Positions 61,505 to 64,000 of a stretch of DNA of 64,000 nt are shown in pieces. The stretch is from Flavobacterium tyrosinilyticum (GTDB lineage: Bacteria; Bacteroidota; Bacteroidia; Flavobacteriales; Flavobacteriaceae), in the NCBI RefSeq assembly GCF_023656565.1, contig NZ_JAMOKG010000001.1, positions 1,060,456 through 1,124,455 of the forward strand, written 5' to 3'. The notes beneath the pieces were generated by a model. It saw only the letters and a program-made list of their open reading frames with translations, had not been told where the DNA came from and searched no databases. Made by a program: the position numbers and the translations under genes. Position 1 is the stretch's first letter. Each line of letters starts with the position of its first letter.

Positions 61505-63085
61505 ATGAAAATTCTAAAATATATCTTTTCGGGTTGTGCATTATTGCTTTTTTCACAGTGCACCGATTTGGCTGAAGAACCTTTTACTTTCCTATCGCCT
61601 AGTAATTACTATAAAAATGCAGATGAATTAAATACTGCTTTGGTAAGCGTTTACGATGGCTATCAAAATGGCTTTAATGGAAATTACAAATATATTATGT
61701 ACTTGGAAGTGTTAACCGAATTTGGTTCGCCTGCTTACGCAAAAGACGATGCCCAACTTTGGAACGTTTGGTCAGACATGAATAATGCTGATAAAATGGT
61801 GATTACCAATTGGGATGATGCCTACAACATTATCAACCGAGCAAATTTAGTTATTGGCAGAGGGGAAGATGTTGAAATGGACGAAACGCTTAAAAAGAGA
61901 TATTTTGCCGAAGCACGATTTCTGAGAGCGGCAACGTATTACAATTTAGTGCGCATGTACGGCGGTGTTCCAATTCCGGAAACTTTTACAGAAGGTTTAA
62001 AAAACTTGGCAATACCAAGAAAAACAACAGAAGAAACCTATGCTTACATTATTGCTGATCTTGAATATGCTGAGGAAAATTTACCTCAAAAATCTAATTA
62101 TCAAAGCGACAACATTTGGAGAGCTTCAAAAGGAGCTGCGCAAGCCCTGCTTGGAGATTTGTACCTTACAAGAGGAAGCATGACGGGCGACAAAACCTTT
62201 TTTCAAAAGTCTAAAGAGTACACCACAAAAGTTATTCAGTCTGGTCAATACGATTTACAAGCCAACTTTAAAGATTTATGGTATTGGTGGAATATCAACA
62301 ATAAAAACGGAATAGAATCTGTTTTTGAAATGCAGTATGGTGGTGTCGAAAATGAATACAACAATAACCATGTTATGTTTGGTGTAAATATAACTGAGAC
62401 GACATTGGGCTGTTATATGTATCACAGATTCGGTCCTTCAATTCAGCATTATCTTTCTTATAACAATGACGATACAAGAAAAGAAGGAAGTTTTTTAACA
62501 AAAGTAAATGTCACTGAAAAAGGAAATTCAAGTCATATTTTGCAAACCATCGAATTTGTTCCAGCTGATAAAGGTTTCTTTCCCGGATCGAAAGGATGGA
62601 AAACGGCCTCTCCAGGAAATCTGAAATTTTATGATAGAACCGAAAGTTCTGCTTCGCTAAAAAAACCTCAGGCAAATTCTTATGTCATTCGTTATGCCGA
62701 TGTGTTGCTAGATTATGCCGAAGCAGAAAATGAAATCAACGGTCCTGCTGCCGCTTACGCGTATGTAAACAAAGTACGAAACAGAGCAAAACTGCCAGAT
62801 TTAACTCCAGGCTTAAGCAAAGAGCAATTTGCAGATGTCATTTATAAAGAAAGAGGATGGGAATTTGTTGGAGAGGGATTATTATTTTTTGATGAATTGA
62901 GAACCAATCGAATTGGGAAAAATGTTTCCGAACATGTAAAATATGGAAATGACAACGGAATCAACATGTACGTAAACAATCCTTTACAGTTTGTTCCTTC
63001 TAAAAATTTCTTATTTAAAATTCCAAGATATGATTTAGATTCTAATCCTGCACTGATTCAAAATCCTGATAACGTAAGCAATTAA
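61505..63085 (+). CDS. SusD/RagB-family outer-membrane lipoprotein (second)
   Basis: The product has 526 residues, a full-length SusD. It has a lipoprotein signal (FSGCALLLFSQC, Cys 19), then LSPSNYYKNADELNTALVSVY, AEARFLRAATYYNLVRMYGG (RFLRA..Y..LVR..GG is a family hallmark) and the C-terminal VRNRAKLPDLTPG and ERGWEFVGEG. It binds glycan on the cell surface over the SusC barrel. A terminator follows the stop. Confidence 0.95.
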   Translation: MKILKYIFSGCALLLFSQCTDLAEEPFTFLSPSNYYKNADELNTALVSVYDGYQNGFNGNYKYIMYLEVLTEFGSPAYAKDDAQLWNVWSDMNNADKMVITNWDDAYNIINRANLVIGRGEDVEMDETLKKRYFAEARFLRAATYYNLVRMYGGVPIPETFTEGLKNLAIPRKTTEETYAYIIADLEYAEENLPQKSNYQSDNIWRASKGAAQALLGDLYLTRGSMTGDKTFFQKSKEYTTKVIQSGQYDLQANFKDLWYWWNINNKNGIESVFEMQYGGVENEYNNNHVMFGVNITETTLGCYMYHRFGPSIQHYLSYNNDDTRKEGSFLTKVNVTEKGNSSHILQTIEFVPADKGFFPGSKGWKTASPGNLKFYDRTESSASLKKPQANSYVIRYADVLLDYAEAENEINGPAAAYAYVNKVRNRAKLPDLTPGLSKEQFADVIYKERGWEFVGEGLLFFDELRTNRIGKNVSEHVKYGNDNGINMYVNNPLQFVPSKNFLFKIPRYDLDSNPALIQNPDNVSN

Positions 63086-63095
63086 AACAGAAAAA

Positions 63096-63127
63096 CCTTT
63101 CCATCAGTTTGATGGAAAGGATTTTTT
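63096..63127. terminator. Bidirectional terminator between susD and the EnvC-like gene
   Basis: CCTTTCCATCA (63096-63106) pairs with TGATGGAAAGG (63110-63120), with an A-run before and a T-run after, so it can end transcripts from both sides. The two flanking genes are convergent. Confidence 0.88.
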
Positions 63128-63151
63128 ATAGGATAATCTTTTGGAAGAACT

Positions 63152-64000
63152 TTATCTACTTTGCAGCCATCCTTCTGGATTATTATTCGATGTGTTTTGA
63201 AGAATCAAGAATTTAATAATAGTTTTTCCTGTATCACCACTTGTTCTCACTTTTCCAATGTTTTGCTTAATAGTCACTTTATCTCCCTGACTAACAGAAA
63301 CTGAACTTAAGTTCTGATACACGGTAAAAAAGTCTCCATGCTGAATCACGACTGCTTTATTCACAGGTGATAAAACGATTACTTTAGAAACTTCTCCAGC
63401 AAATACTGCTCTAGCGCTTGCCCCGTCTTCTGTTGTAATCTCAACTCCAGAATTGTGAACTGTAATTGAAGGATGCAATGGGTGTGGCTGATCTCCATAT
63501 CCAAGAGAAATAAATCCTTTTTCAACTGGCCATGGTAATCTTCCTCTATTTGCTTTAAAATCTGCAGCTAAAATTTTATCTTCTGGTGTCAATGCAATTT
63601 TAGAAGAAGACACTGGTGCTTTTGCTTCACTAGATCCTGGATTCGCTTTTGCTCTTTCTGCAGCTGCTTTTCTATTGGCTTCAGCAATGGCTTCACGGAT
63701 TAAACGATCAATTTGTTTATCAATTCTTTTCGCTTCACTTTGTTTTGATCTGATATCTGCAGCAATTTTATTCTTATCCTTTTTAAGGGCATTAACTAAT
63801 TTCTGCTGTTCTTTTTTTTCTACTTCCAGCGTAACTTTCTCTTTCTGGTTTTCAGCAATTACCTTCTTTTTTATTTGTCTTTGTCCATCCAATTTAGCAT
63901 TAAAATCTACTAATTGAGCCGTTTTGGACTGAATTTCAAGACCTTGATTTTTTCTAAAAGCAGTATATTGTTTTAGATATTGTGCCCTTTTATAGGCTTG
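63152..64000 (-). CDS. EnvC-like murein hydrolase activator with M23 (LytM) domain, 5' part missing
   Basis: The frame is open from the stop at 63152 to the window edge (283 codons), so the true start lies beyond 64000. The visible N-terminal part is a coiled coil (QRQIKKKVIAENQKEKVTLE, then IRSKQSEAKRIDKQIDRLIR), and the last about 125 residues form a LytM/M23 domain (GRLPWPVEKGFISLGYGDQPHP). The usual zinc ligands are lost: the HxxxD motif reads HNSGVE and no HxH is seen near the end (IIKFLILQNT). This is typical of EnvC/NlpD-type activators, which switch on cell-separation amidases and do not cut peptidoglycan themselves. A TTG at 63892 is not a real start. Confidence 0.9.
   Translation of the reverse strand, partial: QAYKRAQYLKQYTAFRKNQGLEIQSKTAQLVDFNAKLDGQRQIKKKVIAENQKEKVTLEVEKKEQQKLVNALKKDKNKIAADIRSKQSEAKRIDKQIDRLIREAIAEANRKAAAERAKANPGSSEAKAPVSSSKIALTPEDKILAADFKANRGRLPWPVEKGFISLGYGDQPHPLHPSITVHNSGVEITTEDGASARAVFAGEVSKVIVLSPVNKAVVIQHGDFFTVYQNLSSVSVSQGDKVTIKQNIGKVRTSGDTGKTIIKFLILQNTSNNNPEGWLQSR

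Noticed and set aside
1-64000. tRNA, rRNA, riboswitch, IS element, prophage or integrase genes
   Set aside because: I looked for these by eye on both strands and saw none that I could support. A covariance-model search would be needed to exclude small RNAs.

Overview
The window looks like the chromosome of a Flavobacterium close to F. johnsoniae. It is AT-rich, has two SusC/SusD pairs, uses TAnnTTTG-type -7 promoter boxes with few Shine-Dalgarno sites, encodes a tyrosine ammonia-lyase that I recognise as an ortholog of the characterised F. johnsoniae enzyme, and carries a flexirubin (aryl polyene plus dialkylresorcinol) pigment cluster. No rRNA, tRNA, CRISPR array, IS element or phage gene was seen.

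Layout. (1) 1-18.2 kb is a sugar-utilisation region. It holds a truncated SusD and a SusC on the minus strand, a Nudix-fold transcriptional regulator, a GntR/LacI-sensor regulator divergent from galM-galK-galT and a sodium/sugar symporter, then an L-fucose oxidation set: fucose dehydrogenase, AraC regulator, UxaA-type dehydratase, SDR, FAH-family hydrolase and RhaM-like mutarotase. Together these would bring in galactose through the Leloir route and convert L-fucose to pyruvate and L-lactate. (2) 18.4-52.5 kb is the flexirubin cluster. A flavin halogenase-like gene is divergent from about 28 genes on the plus strand: TAL, ketosynthases and chain-length-factor-like partners, two ACPs, three dehydratase-like hotdog proteins, ketoreductase, DarA/DarB, acyltransferases, an AMP ligase, an ABC exporter and an envelope module (LolA-like, lipoproteins, two beta-barrels, MMPL fusion). 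Many genes overlap or abut, so the plus-strand genes probably form a few long transcripts. TAL and the AMP ligase would supply a 4-hydroxycinnamoyl starter, the KS/KR/DH enzymes extend it to a polyene, DarA/B make the resorcinol, and one or more acyltransferases join the halves. (3) 52.7-58.2 kb is housekeeping and defence-type content: dusB, a YefM/YoeB toxin-antitoxin pair, a MATE exporter, a LolC/E-like permease, rbfA and a CBS-domain protein. (4) 58.5-64 kb holds a second SusC/SusD pair and a truncated EnvC/M23 protein on the minus strand.

Between genes there are many interspersed inverted repeats, some of them nested, of several families. They recur in non-adjacent gaps. Terminators are clear after the symporter, the halogenase, dusB, the CBS gene and the second susD.

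The flexirubin cluster is a known type of system. The points I consider most worth a second look are the division of dehydratase catalytic residues among three separate hotdog proteins, the exporter-acyltransferase-methyltransferase-like fusion, the missing catalytic lysine in the fucose dehydrogenase, the use of a UxaA-type dehydratase for the fuconate step, and a recurrent promoter arrangement that implies leaderless mRNAs.
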